Assembly: GCF_001320245.1 (NCBI RefSeq)
Contig: NZ_BCBA01000053.1
Span: forward strand, 1 to 64,000
From: Pseudomonas sp. NBRC 111124
Lineage (GTDB): Bacteria > Pseudomonadota > Gammaproteobacteria > Pseudomonadales > Pseudomonadaceae
Length of the DNA stretch: 64,000 nt
Direction of reading: 5' to 3'
The position numbers were made by a program, and so were the translations under genes. Position 1 is the stretch's first letter; each line of letters opens with the position of its first letter. Of the stretch, positions 52,414-61,634 are shown piece by piece. A model generated the notes under the pieces. That model saw nothing but the letters and a program-made list of their open reading frames with translations. It was not told where the DNA came from and did not search any database.

Positions 52414-52488
52414 CCCTGCAGGAGCGTGAAGCACTCATGCAGTGCCGTCGCGTAGACTGACCGCTCGTGAACAACTGAGACGCACCTC

Positions 52489-53100
52489 ATGGCTCTGGAT
52501 ACCTGGTTCATCTACCTGCTGGCAAGCATGGGCCTGTCGCTGACCCCCGGCCCGAACAGCCTGCTGGCCCTGACCCACGGCGCACTGTATGGTGCGCGCC
52601 GTACATTGTTCACCATCGTCGGCGGGGTGTTCGGCTTCAGTGCACTGATTGCCCTGGCGATGTTCGGGCTGACGGCGCTGCTGCAAACGTCGGCTTCTGT
52701 ACTGACCGTGCTCAAGTGGGTCGGTGGCGCTTATCTGGTGTGGCTGGGCATTCAGCTCTGGCGCAGCCCTGCCCTGCATCTGGAGATGACCGAACGCGGT
52801 GCTCGCCTGAGCAATCTGGGGATGTGCCGCCAAGGCCTGCTGTCTGCTATCGCCAACCCTAAGGTGCTGTTGTTCTATGGGGCTTTCTTGCCACAGTTCA
52901 TCGACCCGCAACGCGGGCTGTTGCTGCAGTTCGTGATCATGGCAGCGACCTTCGCCAGCGTGGAGTGCGTGGTCGAATACGTGCTGGCGCGCCTGGCGTT
53001 TCGTATCCGGCCATGGCTGGCCAAGGGCGGCAAGGGCTTCAATCGCTGCTGCGGCAGCCTGTTCGCGTTGATTGGCGTGGCCTTGCCGCTGGGCCGTTAA
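52489..53100 (+). CDS. LysE/RhtB-family amino acid exporter
   Basis: This encodes 203 residues. SLTPGPNSLLALTHGALYGARRTLFTIVGGVFGF is the RhtB-family opening, and GLLSAIANPKVLLFYGAFLPQFIDP the conserved middle. Six membrane helices are predicted. The protein exports an amino acid or derivative. It converges with the MFS gene at 53105, leaving four bases between the stops. This is the second exporter of the family in the window, only distantly similar to the one at 32500. Confidence 0.92.
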   Translation: MALDTWFIYLLASMGLSLTPGPNSLLALTHGALYGARRTLFTIVGGVFGFSALIALAMFGLTALLQTSASVLTVLKWVGGAYLVWLGIQLWRSPALHLEMTERGARLSNLGMCRQGLLSAIANPKVLLFYGAFLPQFIDPQRGLLLQFVIMAATFASVECVVEYVLARLAFRIRPWLAKGGKGFNRCCGSLFALIGVALPLGR

Positions 53101-53104
53101 TTTC

Positions 53105-54304
53105 CTAACCTCGCCGTGAAGCCAGCAGGAAGACCACCAGAGCCAAGCCCGGCAGAGCTGCCCCCACCAGCGCCACACCGTGCCAACCCTGTTGGGCAAA
53201 CACCGCACTGGCCACCGCCGACCCTGCTGCACCGCCAAGGAAGATGCTGGTCATGTACAGCGCATTCAGCCGCCCGCGGCTGGCCGGGTCCAGTGCATAC
53301 ACCTCGCGCTGGCCGATGACCATGTTCATCTGCACCGCAAAATCCAGCAGCACCCCGGTCAGCCCTAGACCGATCACGCTGTAGCCGGGCGTGGTCAGCC
53401 CCATCAGCAGCGCCGCCGGCGCCAGCACCAGCGCCAGCAGCGAACCGGCACGGGCATGGCCGGCATCGGCCAGGCGGCCCGCCATCGGTGCGGCGATGGC
53501 ACCGACCGCGCCCACGAGGGCGAACAAGGCGATCTGGCTTTGCGACAGGCCATGCTCGCCAGCCAGGGCCAGCGGCACCGCAGTCCAGTACAGGCTGAAC
53601 GCTGCGAACATCAAGGCCTGGTACAGCGAGCGCTGACGCAGCACCGGGTATTGGCGCAGTAGGGCCACCAACGACAGCATCAGCCCGGCATAACTGGCCT
53701 TGTGCTCAGGCACCCGGCGCGGCAAGGTCAGCGCCAGCAACAGGATGATTGCCAGCATCAGCCCCGCTGCTCCGATGAACACCGTGCGCCAGCCAAAGTG
53801 GTCGGCGACCAGGCTCGACAGCGGCCGCGCCAGCAGGATCCCCAGCAGCAGCCCCCCCATGATGTTGCCGACCACCCGCCCGCGCTGTTGCTCGGGCGCA
53901 AGGTGCGCTGCCAACGGAATGAGCATCTGCACAGCCACCGAACTGAAACCGATCAGCAAGGCATAAGCCAGGAACAGCGGCCCCTGGCCGCTGCTGCTGG
54001 TTCCTGCCAGCAGCAGACTGACGCAGGCGAGCACGGCGGTAATGATCATCAACCGGCGGTTTTCCACCAGGTCGGCCAGCGGCACCAGCAGCAGCAAACC
54101 CAGCGCGTAGCCCAGCTGGGTCAGCGACACGATCAGGCTGGCGTGCTCGGTGGACAGGCCCAGGTCTGGGGCGATCAGCCCGACGATGGGCTGCGCATAA
54201 TAGATATTGGCGACAATCGCGCCACAGCAGAACGCCAGCAGCGCGACCAGGGCACGGCTCAGGCCGGCATGGGCTGGCTGGGCAGCAGCTAGGGAGGAAT
54301 TCAT
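53105..54304 (-). CDS. MFS transporter, DHA1-type
   Basis: This encodes 399 residues from ATG 54304. Twelve helices are predicted; ALVALLAFCCGAIVANIYYAQPIVGLIAPDLG and LGYALGLLLLVPLADLVENRRLMI (motif A) are typical of the YnfM/AraJ-like efflux group. NALYMTSIFLGGAAGSAVAS near the end also fits. It is downstream of, and in line with, a LysR gene (gap 114 bases) and is its likely target. The substrate is unknown. Confidence 0.9.
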   Translation of the reverse strand: MNSSLAAAQPAHAGLSRALVALLAFCCGAIVANIYYAQPIVGLIAPDLGLSTEHASLIVSLTQLGYALGLLLLVPLADLVENRRLMIITAVLACVSLLLAGTSSSGQGPLFLAYALLIGFSSVAVQMLIPLAAHLAPEQQRGRVVGNIMGGLLLGILLARPLSSLVADHFGWRTVFIGAAGLMLAIILLLALTLPRRVPEHKASYAGLMLSLVALLRQYPVLRQRSLYQALMFAAFSLYWTAVPLALAGEHGLSQSQIALFALVGAVGAIAAPMAGRLADAGHARAGSLLALVLAPAALLMGLTTPGYSVIGLGLTGVLLDFAVQMNMVIGQREVYALDPASRGRLNALYMTSIFLGGAAGSAVASAVFAQQGWHGVALVGAALPGLALVVFLLASRRG

Positions 54305-54418
54305 GCGAGGTACCTCGGCATCGGGTTGGAATATGCCTGGCACCTTACCGGGCACTTGCCAGCGAGAGAATCCAGCCTGGGCGCAACAGGGCTTTGCGCC
54401 AGGCGCAACGGCAGCGGG

Positions 54419-55318
54419 TCAAGGCTTGAGCAAGGTTTCGCAAAAGCCGATGAACGCGTTGACCCGGCGTGAACCGCGATGGTTGGGCAAGTACAAGGCA
54501 TTGATACTGTCGTTGGCGGTGCCGGGGCTGACCTGCCAGTCCGCGAACAGCCGTTGCAGGCGCCCGGCCGCGACATCCTCGCCTACCAGCCAGTCGGCCA
54601 GCAAGGCGATGCCGCTGCCGGCCAGCGCCGCTTCACGCAACAGGTCGGCATTGGCGCTGCGCAGCGGCCCGCTCACTTCCAGCTCCAGTGCCTCATCAGC
54701 CCGCTGCAGGCGCCAGGCGCGTGCTTTTTGCCCATAGCGAAAACGCAGGCAGGCATGCTGCAGCAGTTGCTCGGGGTGCAACAGCGGATCACGCGCAGCC
54801 AGGTAATCGGGGCTTGCCACCAGCCAGCGCTGGAAGCGGCCGAGTTGCCGACACACCAGCTCGTCGTTCGGTGACGGGTCACCGAGGCGAATGGACAGAT
54901 CGTAGCGGCCGTCGAGCAGGTCATCGAGCCGGTCGCTCATGTCGATGTCCAGCTCCAATGAGGGATGCTTTGCCAGGAATGGCCCCAGGTGCGGTGCGAT
55001 CACGCGACGGCCGAATTCCACCGGCAGGCACAGGCGCAACACACCGACCGGCTCGTCGCCACGGTCGGCGACGCTGGCATCGGCTTCCTCCAGTGCGTCG
55101 AAGATTTCCCGTGCCCGCGCATAGTAGCGTGCGCCCCCTTCGGTCAGGCTGACCTGGCGCGTTGAGCGGTTGAGCAAGGTGGTGCCGAGTTCCGCCTCCA
55201 GCGCATCGACCAGGCGCGTCACCGACGAGGTGGCTACGCCGAGCCTGCGCGCCGCTGCGGAAAAGCCCTGGGCATCGACTGTCGCGGTGAACATCTTCAT
55301 CGCCAGGAGCTTGTCCAT
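54419..55318 (-). CDS. LysR-family regulator (CrgA/DsdC-like branch)
   Basis: This encodes 299 residues from ATG 55318 (MDKLLAMKMFTATVDAQGFSA). The HTH is FSAAARRLGVATSSVTRLVDALEAELGTTLLNRSTRQ, the typical start of the group that includes CrgA-like regulators. DRGDEPVGVLRLCLPVEFGRRVIAPHLGPFL opens the effector domain. It is divergent from a small cupin gene and upstream of the MFS gene at 53105; either or both may be controlled by it. Confidence 0.92.
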   Translation of the reverse strand: MDKLLAMKMFTATVDAQGFSAAARRLGVATSSVTRLVDALEAELGTTLLNRSTRQVSLTEGGARYYARAREIFDALEEADASVADRGDEPVGVLRLCLPVEFGRRVIAPHLGPFLAKHPSLELDIDMSDRLDDLLDGRYDLSIRLGDPSPNDELVCRQLGRFQRWLVASPDYLAARDPLLHPEQLLQHACLRFRYGQKARAWRLQRADEALELEVSGPLRSANADLLREAALAGSGIALLADWLVGEDVAAGRLQRLFADWQVSPGTANDSINALYLPNHRGSRRVNAFIGFCETLLKP

Positions 55319-55436
55319 ACGTACCCCGATTCTCAAATCTCGGAACAGTCCTACAAACGACGAGGCCGGTCAAGAAGCGCACAGCAGAGCGATCAGGTCC
55401 ATAGTGGAAGCACCTTCACCCGAGCGAGAACTTCCA

Positions 55437-55790
55437 ATGACGATTACCAATCTGCTCAATGCCCTGCCCCTCTGCGACCCAGCGGCTGCCGAGCGGGTCG
55501 ATGAACTGCTGCAACGCCCTGGCCTGCGCATCGAACGCATCGTCTCCTGCGGCCAGGCCAGCCCGCCCGGCTACTGGTACGACCAGGCCGAAGGCGAATG
55601 GATCCTGTTGCTGACCGGCAGCGCCGGGCTGCGCCTTGAGCATGAGAACCACACCCGCTTGCTGGTGCCTGGCGACTGCCTGGACATTCCGGCGCATTGC
55701 CGGCATCGGGTGGAATGGACTGCCCACGGCACCTCAACCCTCTGGCTGGCCGTGTTCTACGACCGCAGCGCGCCATGGCCCACGTCCTGA
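55437..55790 (+). CDS. Small cupin-domain protein
   Basis: This encodes 117 residues from ATG 55437. The single cupin barrel carries GYWYDQAEGEWILLLTGSAGLRLE and LVPGDCLDIPAHCRHRVEWTA, giving Glu and two His as possible metal ligands. Such short cupins with the PPGYWYDQ..GEWVLLL pattern are common in proteobacteria and have no fixed role. Longer upstream frames overlap the LysR gene and are rejected. It is divergent from the LysR gene at 54419. Confidence 0.85.
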   Translation: MTITNLLNALPLCDPAAAERVDELLQRPGLRIERIVSCGQASPPGYWYDQAEGEWILLLTGSAGLRLEHENHTRLLVPGDCLDIPAHCRHRVEWTAHGTSTLWLAVFYDRSAPWPTS

Positions 55791-56026
55791 CATCCTGGCT
55801 CTTTCTTCACACCAGCCCGCTGCATTACTTGCAGCTACCTGGTATTTCTGCCAGTTGTCGGTCCCGAATCGCGCCTCAATACTGCGCCAGCGTGCCAAAA
55901 AGGCGCTTAGAACATGGCAAAAACATCCGCCTTCGCCAATTGCGCATGCCTTAACAGGCTTCGAGTGGGCAATGATTCAACTGCATGACTCAAGCCACAC
56001 GCTGTGGATCGATTGAGGCATTGAAC

Positions 56027-57400
56027 ATGCGCATCGCAACACTATTATCTCTTCTACTGCTGTCATCGGGATGCATGCCCAGCCCCCCCAGTCATGACCG
56101 CAGCAACAGCGCCACGCCTACCCAACCGGCACAAGTACGCATCAGCCAGATCACCGGCCAGCCATGGCAGCTACCTGGGCAACTGGCGAGCAAAGGGCCG
56201 GCCGCGGCCCGTCAGCTGAAGGACTGGTACGACGCCACGCCAGCACAATGCGGTGGCCCCGACAAACCCGCACACCTGTGCAGCGGCATCATGTTGCGGG
56301 CCACCGATAGTAACCCGGATTTTCTACCCTGGGACCCCAGTCCCGGCGCGATTACCTTGGGCGGGGTTTCATTCTCCTGGTTACGCAGCGATCAAACCTT
56401 CACTTCGACCTGGGAAAACTGGAACGGCTTTATCCTGTATCCAAACCAGACCATTCCAGAAGACAAGATCCGAGACATCAAGGTTCTCTGCAGCTTCCCG
56501 ACCAATGCCTTGACCTGGAACCGGCCCACCCTGCAAGGCTGTGGTCCGCTCACAGGTGTTGCCGACACCGATACCTGCCAGAACCTTGGCATCAACGATG
56601 CCCCAACCTGGCTGAACAAGTACCAGCAAGGCCCGATGGAAAACATCTGTGGCTGGGACGTGCGAGACGGTGCGGGCCCGACGGCGTCCTGGTTCAAGGC
56701 ATCGATTGATGCTCACCAAGGCCGTACCGGTTCGGCCCGTGCAGTATTCAACGAGTTGATGCTTTCAACGTGGGAAATCGGTAAAGGCGCTACGCTGCCT
56801 ATCCACTCCTTTTTCTATCCGACCAAAAACCTTCAGTCTCGGGCCAAAGCCAGATACGACCAGGCCCGCTACCACGAGCAATACGGGGAAGTACTGCCAC
56901 TGATACGTCTGGCGCTGCCTCGCACTCCGGACTCAACGACCGTGATCAGTTACCTGGAAGGTGACCAGGCAGTCGGCCCGGGCATTGCCCATTACCGTGT
57001 GGACTTCGAAGACCTGCCAACCGGGCAACCCCTTGATGTGGTCTCTGGCGGGCTTGGCTTTTCTACCGCGCTGTCAAAGCACGTCGAAATCAGCAACGTC
57101 AGGCATGACACTGAGCAGGTTGCCGGCAATTATCTACTCGTCAACCTGGCCGTGGACATTCCTGTGGATGCCGTCGAAGGTTCGAGCGGCAAACGCAAGC
57201 TGGCGTTCTCCTGGGGTTGCGATGCGACATGCGCTGTAGTCGACCTGAACACCGGGCATGAGACCCAGCTGCTTGAAGACGATGACAGCGGCCCTCTGCG
57301 CTTCGGCCGCGTGGAGATCGAGGTGGATGCGCCTAGTATCCTTAGGGTCCAGGGAGGCTGGGGAGACCAGATCATCATTGACAACCTGACTATTGACTGA
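56027..57400 (+). CDS. Halovibrin (HvnC)-like lipoprotein
   Basis: This encodes 457 residues from ATG 56027 (GAGG upstream). The lipobox LLLSSGC makes this a lipoprotein. The body resembles the halovibrin/HvnC family as I recall it: LCSGIMLRAT, PWDPSPGAITLGGVSFSWLR, NGFILYPNQ, VLCSFPTNA, CGWDVRDG, FNELMLSTW and YHEQYGEVLPLIRLALP. The C-terminal 130 residues form a beta-rich module (YRVDFEDLPTGQPLDVVSGGLGF) that may be an extra binding domain. Halovibrins were described as secreted NAD-modifying proteins in Vibrio; whether this one has that activity is unknown. Codon use is slightly less GC-rich than that of its neighbours, and it stands alone between a cupin gene and gcd. Confidence 0.7.
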   Translation: MRIATLLSLLLLSSGCMPSPPSHDRSNSATPTQPAQVRISQITGQPWQLPGQLASKGPAAARQLKDWYDATPAQCGGPDKPAHLCSGIMLRATDSNPDFLPWDPSPGAITLGGVSFSWLRSDQTFTSTWENWNGFILYPNQTIPEDKIRDIKVLCSFPTNALTWNRPTLQGCGPLTGVADTDTCQNLGINDAPTWLNKYQQGPMENICGWDVRDGAGPTASWFKASIDAHQGRTGSARAVFNELMLSTWEIGKGATLPIHSFFYPTKNLQSRAKARYDQARYHEQYGEVLPLIRLALPRTPDSTTVISYLEGDQAVGPGIAHYRVDFEDLPTGQPLDVVSGGLGFSTALSKHVEISNVRHDTEQVAGNYLLVNLAVDIPVDAVEGSSGKRKLAFSWGCDATCAVVDLNTGHETQLLEDDDSGPLRFGRVEIEVDAPSILRVQGGWGDQIIIDNLTID

Positions 57401-57681
57401 GGCCTGCAACCGGCATGGCAACTGGACTTGAGACTGCCAGCTGTGCAGGTACGTCCAAATGCCACGCCCGCCTCTTGGAACAAAAGTCGAAAATCGCAGG
57501 TAAATCCAAACAACGCTTAACCGCCTATTTACTGCAAATTTCCTAGCACGATCTAGGCTTATAGCCACGTTCCGGCAAGTTCGGCCCTGCGACAATCAGC
57601 CCCACAAAATTATGTACCAACTTGTTAATTAGCAAGCTAAGGGCTTAAACTGCGCGCATTCCACCTGCTGAGATCCCTGGC

Positions 57682-60099
57682 ATGAACGAAACACCGCGCG
57701 CCTCTGGCGCCACAAACATCATCCTGGTCGGCCTGGGCGTCATCGTCGCTCTGCTTGGCCTCCTCCTGGCTGCTGGCGGCATCAAGCTCGCCGGCCTGGG
57801 CGGTTCCTGGTACTTCCTGATCGGCGGCCTGGCCATGGCCATCGCCGGTATTCTCATCGCCCGCCGCAAAAAAGCCGGCGCTTGGCTTTACGCCGCGTTC
57901 CTGCTCGGCACCGCCATCTGGGCACTGATCGACGCCGGCCTGGTGTTCTGGCCACTGTTCTCGCGCCTGTTCATGTTCGGCGCGATCGGCATGGTGGTGG
58001 CGCTGGTCTACCCGATGCTCGCCCGTGCCAACGGCGCCAGCGCCGGCCGCGGTGCCTATGGCATCGCCGGCGCGCTGGCCGTGGTGCTGGTGATCGCCGC
58101 CGGCAACATGTTCGTCGCCCACCCAAGCGTTGCCCCCACCGGCAAAGGCCCGGGCATGACCCCGGTCGAAGCCGGCAAGGAGCAGAAGGACTGGGCCCAC
58201 TACGGCAACACCGAAGGTGGCAGCCGCTTCGCCGCGCTCGACCAGATCAACCGTGACAACGTCAACAAGCTCAAAGTAGCCTGGACCTACCACACCGGTG
58301 ACGTCGCCATCAGTGACGGCAACGGCGCTGAAGACCAGTTGACCCCGCTGCAGGTCGGCAACAAGGTGTTCATCTGCACCCCGCACAACAACCTGATCGC
58401 CCTCGACGCCGACACCGGCAAAGAGCTGTGGAAGAACGAGATCAACGCCCAGTCCAAGGTCTGGCAGCGTTGCCGTGGCATGGCGTACTTCGACGCCACC
58501 GCCGCCATCGCCCAGCCGACCCAGCCGAACAGCTCGCCAATCACCGGCGGTAGCGTTGCAGCCGGTGCCAACTGCCAGCGTCGCCTGCTGACCAACACCA
58601 TCGACGGCCGCCTGATTGCGGTCGACGCCGACAACGGCGAGTTCTGCCAGGGCTTTGGCAACAACGGCCAGGTCAACCTGATGGCTGGCCTGGGTGACGT
58701 GCCGGACTCCTTCTACCAGCTGTCCTCCGCACCATTGATGGCCGGCACCACCGTGGTGGTTGGCGGCCGCGTCGCCGACAACGTCCAGACCGACATGCCA
58801 GGCGGCGTGATCCGTGGTTTCGACGTGATCACCGGTGAAATGCGCTGGGCCTTCGACCCGGGCAACCCGGAAGACCGCAAGGCGCCAGCCGATGGCGGCA
58901 CCTACGTGCGCAGCACCCCGAACAGCTGGGCACCGATGTCCTACGACCCGGCGATGAACACCGTGTTCCTGCCAATGGGCTCGTCATCCACCGACATCTA
59001 TGGTGTTGAACGCAACAAGCTGGACCACACCTACGGCGCGTCCGTATTGGCCCTGGACGCCACCACCGGCAACCAGAAGTGGGTATTCCAGACCGTGCAC
59101 AACGACCTCTGGGACTTCGACCTGCCGATGCAGCCGAGCCTGATCGACTTCACCAAGGACGACGGCAAGTCCGTGCCTGCGGTAGTGATCGGCACCAAGG
59201 CCGGGCAGATCTACGTGCTTGACCGCGCCACCGGCAAACCGCTGACCCAGGTCGACGAAGTGCCGGTCAAGCCAAGCAACATCCCTAACGAGCCGTACTC
59301 CCCGACTCAGCCAAAATCGGTAGGCATGCCACAGATCGGCGCGCAGACGCTGAGCGAATCGGACATGTGGGGTGCCACTCCGTATGACCAGCTGCTGTGC
59401 CGCATCGACTTCAAGAAAATGCGCTACGACGGCCTGTACACCGCGCCGGGCACCGACCTGTCGCTGAGCTTCCCAGGTTCGCTGGGTGGCATGAACTGGG
59501 GCAGCCTCTCCACCGACCCGGTGCATGGCTTCATCTTCGTCAACGACATGCGCCTGGGCCTGTGGATCCAGATGATCCCGTCGCAGAACAAGGGCGACGC
59601 AGCCTCCGGTGGTGAAGCACTGAACACCGGCATGGGCGCTGTACCGCTCAAGGGCACCCCCTATGCGGTGAACAAGAACCGCTTCCTGTCGGTGGCTGGC
59701 ATTCCGTGCCAGGCTCCGCCATTCGGCACCCTGACCGCGATCGACATGAAGACCCGCCAGATCGCTTGGCAGGTACCGGTCGGCACCGTTGAGGACACCG
59801 GCCCGCTCGGCATCCGCATGCACCTGCCGATCAAGATCGGTCTGCCAACCCTCGGCGGTACCCTGTCGACCCAAGGCGGCTTGGTATTCATCGCTGGCAC
59901 CCAGGACTTCTACCTGCGCGCCTACGACAGCAGCAACGGTAATGAAATCTGGAAAGCCCGCCTGCCTGTCGGCAGCCAGGGTGGCCCGATGACCTACGTT
60001 TCGCCGAAAACCGGCAAGCAGTACGTGGTGATCACCGCTGGCGGTGCGCGCCAGTCGACTGATCGTGGCGACTATGTGATTTCTTACGCCCTGCCGTAA
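57682..60099 (+). CDS. gcd: Membrane-bound PQQ-dependent glucose dehydrogenase
   Basis: This encodes 805 residues, the normal length. The enzyme oxidises glucose to gluconolactone in the periplasm and passes electrons to ubiquinone. Five N-terminal membrane helices (to about residue 150) precede a PQQ beta-propeller with WAHYGNTEGGSRFAALDQI, DVITGEMRWAFDPGNP, GASVLALDATTGNQKWVFQTVHNDLWDFDLPMQP and GLVFIAGTQDFYLRAYDSSNGNEIWKARLP. The 281 bases upstream are AT-rich and should contain the promoter. A REP pair and then oprB follow, as in P. putida. Confidence 0.97.
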   Translation: MNETPRASGATNIILVGLGVIVALLGLLLAAGGIKLAGLGGSWYFLIGGLAMAIAGILIARRKKAGAWLYAAFLLGTAIWALIDAGLVFWPLFSRLFMFGAIGMVVALVYPMLARANGASAGRGAYGIAGALAVVLVIAAGNMFVAHPSVAPTGKGPGMTPVEAGKEQKDWAHYGNTEGGSRFAALDQINRDNVNKLKVAWTYHTGDVAISDGNGAEDQLTPLQVGNKVFICTPHNNLIALDADTGKELWKNEINAQSKVWQRCRGMAYFDATAAIAQPTQPNSSPITGGSVAAGANCQRRLLTNTIDGRLIAVDADNGEFCQGFGNNGQVNLMAGLGDVPDSFYQLSSAPLMAGTTVVVGGRVADNVQTDMPGGVIRGFDVITGEMRWAFDPGNPEDRKAPADGGTYVRSTPNSWAPMSYDPAMNTVFLPMGSSSTDIYGVERNKLDHTYGASVLALDATTGNQKWVFQTVHNDLWDFDLPMQPSLIDFTKDDGKSVPAVVIGTKAGQIYVLDRATGKPLTQVDEVPVKPSNIPNEPYSPTQPKSVGMPQIGAQTLSESDMWGATPYDQLLCRIDFKKMRYDGLYTAPGTDLSLSFPGSLGGMNWGSLSTDPVHGFIFVNDMRLGLWIQMIPSQNKGDAASGGEALNTGMGAVPLKGTPYAVNKNRFLSVAGIPCQAPPFGTLTAIDMKTRQIAWQVPVGTVEDTGPLGIRMHLPIKIGLPTLGGTLSTQGGLVFIAGTQDFYLRAYDSSNGNEIWKARLPVGSQGGPMTYVSPKTGKQYVVITAGGARQSTDRGDYVISYALP

Positions 60100-60114
60100 G
60101 ACCGCGTCGCTCCG

Positions 60115-60197
60115 TTCGCGGGTGAACCCGCTCCCACAGGACCTACGCTGCCCATGCTGATGGTGCAGCCCTTGTGGGAGCGGGTTCACCCGCGAAT
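60115..60197. repeat. Inverted REP pair (BIME) between gcd and oprB
   Basis: TTCGCGGGTGAACCCGCTCC (60115 on, ending CACAGG) is repeated in reverse complement at 60172-60196 (TTGTGGGAGCGGGTTCACCC on). The two can pair over about 24 bases, giving a large hairpin that may lower transcription into oprB or stabilise gcd mRNA. Confidence 0.9.
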
Positions 60198-60226
60198 AGG
60201 CCCCAAAAACAACACGAGACACAGCA

Positions 60227-61495
60227 ATGCCATCCGTTATCCGCATCACCCCAACCCTGCTGCTGGCCCTGGCCTGCACCCCTGCCCTGGCCGACGGCGA
60301 CCTGCTCAACCGCAGCACCATGACCGGTGACTGGGGCGGCCTGCGTCATCAGCTCGAAGAAGACGGCGTCAAGATTACCGGCGACTACAGCGGTGAAACC
60401 GCCTACAACGCCCACGGCGGCCTGCACCGCTCGGCGCGCTACTCGCAGAACATCAAGCTCGGCGCGCAGTTCGACCTGTCGAAACTGTACGGGCTGGAAA
60501 ACGGCGGCAAGGTCCAGCTGACCATCAACGACCGCCGCGGCAACAGCGCCTCGGAAGACCTGGTCGGCAACCGCCTGCCGATCCAGGAAAACTACGGTGG
60601 CCTGTACACCCGCCTGACCGAGCTGAGCTACGAGCGCACCCTGTTCACCCCGGCACTCAACGTGAAGCTCGGCTACATGGCCATGGGCAACGACCTCGGC
60701 GGCCTGGACAGCGGCATCCTTTGCAACTTCATGAACGCCGGTTTCTGCGGCCACCCGCTGAACATGTCCGGCGGCAGCGGCTGGACCAACTACCCCAACG
60801 CCCACCTCGGTTTGCGCGTGAAGTACGACCTGTCACCGTCCTGGCAGCTGCGCGTGGCGGCGTTCAACGTCGACCCCGAAAGCAACGGCAACTCCAGCCG
60901 TGCCTGGCACCTGGGCCCCAAGCACACCACCGGTACCGTGGTGCCCGTGGAACTGGTGTACAAGCTGCAGGGCGAACTGCCGGGCGAGTACAAGCTGGGT
61001 TACTACTACGACAGCTCCGACGTGAAGCGCGTCGACAGTGACAAGAAAGTGTCCGGTCGCGGTGGCCACTACCTGCTGGTCGATCAGGCCGTATGGAATG
61101 ACGCCGGCTCGCCGGGCCGCAGTCTGCATGCCTTTGGCCAGTACTCGGCGTCGAGCGAGGCCGCCTCGCCGTTCACCAAGTGGTATGGCGCCGGCGTGGT
61201 GCTGTACAAGCCGTTCGAAGGCCGCCCGCGCGATACCGTGGCCCTGGGCTATGGCCGCGCCGTGCCGAACCCGCGTAGCCGCGATGTACAGGAGGATGCC
61301 GCCTTCAATGCCGGGCAGCCATTCCCCAACATCGACAATGCCGAGCAACTCATCGAACTGAGCTATGGCTACCAGGCCACGCCGTGGCTGAACCTGCGCC
61401 CGGATGTGCAATACATCATCGAACCGGGTGCGTTCTCCGGGAAGGACATCGACAACGCGCTGGTGGTTGGCCTGCAGGTCAAGGCCACTTTCTAA
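60227..61495 (+). CDS. oprB: Carbohydrate-selective porin OprB
   Basis: This encodes 422 residues. After a signal peptide (ITPTLLLALACTPALA) comes the OprB start GDLLNRSTMTGDWGGLRHQLEEDGVKITGDYSGE, followed by a barrel with FNVDPESNGNSSRAWHLGPKHTTGTVVPVELVY and a C-terminal strand ending in Phe (GLQVKATF). It admits glucose and similar sugars into the periplasm, where the enzyme encoded by gcd just upstream uses them. The ribosome binding site is weak (GAGA). Confidence 0.95.
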   Translation: MPSVIRITPTLLLALACTPALADGDLLNRSTMTGDWGGLRHQLEEDGVKITGDYSGETAYNAHGGLHRSARYSQNIKLGAQFDLSKLYGLENGGKVQLTINDRRGNSASEDLVGNRLPIQENYGGLYTRLTELSYERTLFTPALNVKLGYMAMGNDLGGLDSGILCNFMNAGFCGHPLNMSGGSGWTNYPNAHLGLRVKYDLSPSWQLRVAAFNVDPESNGNSSRAWHLGPKHTTGTVVPVELVYKLQGELPGEYKLGYYYDSSDVKRVDSDKKVSGRGGHYLLVDQAVWNDAGSPGRSLHAFGQYSASSEAASPFTKWYGAGVVLYKPFEGRPRDTVALGYGRAVPNPRSRDVQEDAAFNAGQPFPNIDNAEQLIELSYGYQATPWLNLRPDVQYIIEPGAFSGKDIDNALVVGLQVKATF

Positions 61496-61503
61496 CATTG
61501 CTG

Positions 61504-61522
61504 GGGGCCGCGCTGCGGCCCC
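61504..61522 (+). terminator. Probable terminator after oprB
   Basis: GGGGCCGC, GCT and GCGGCCCC form a perfect 8-bp stem with a 3-base loop, nine bases after the stop. The tail is short (TTCG). Confidence 0.5.
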
Positions 61523-61634
61523 TTCGCGTCGGTTCGACATCCCGATAATTCCGCACCTACAGCCCACGACCCGCTGGCACACCCTCTACCCTCGGTCTTT
61601 ACTCAACCCTTCAGCGCAACGGAGGGCGAGCCCG

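Noticed and set aside
58984..60321. 445-codon minus-strand frame
   Set aside because: Antisense of gcd, a well-known gene.
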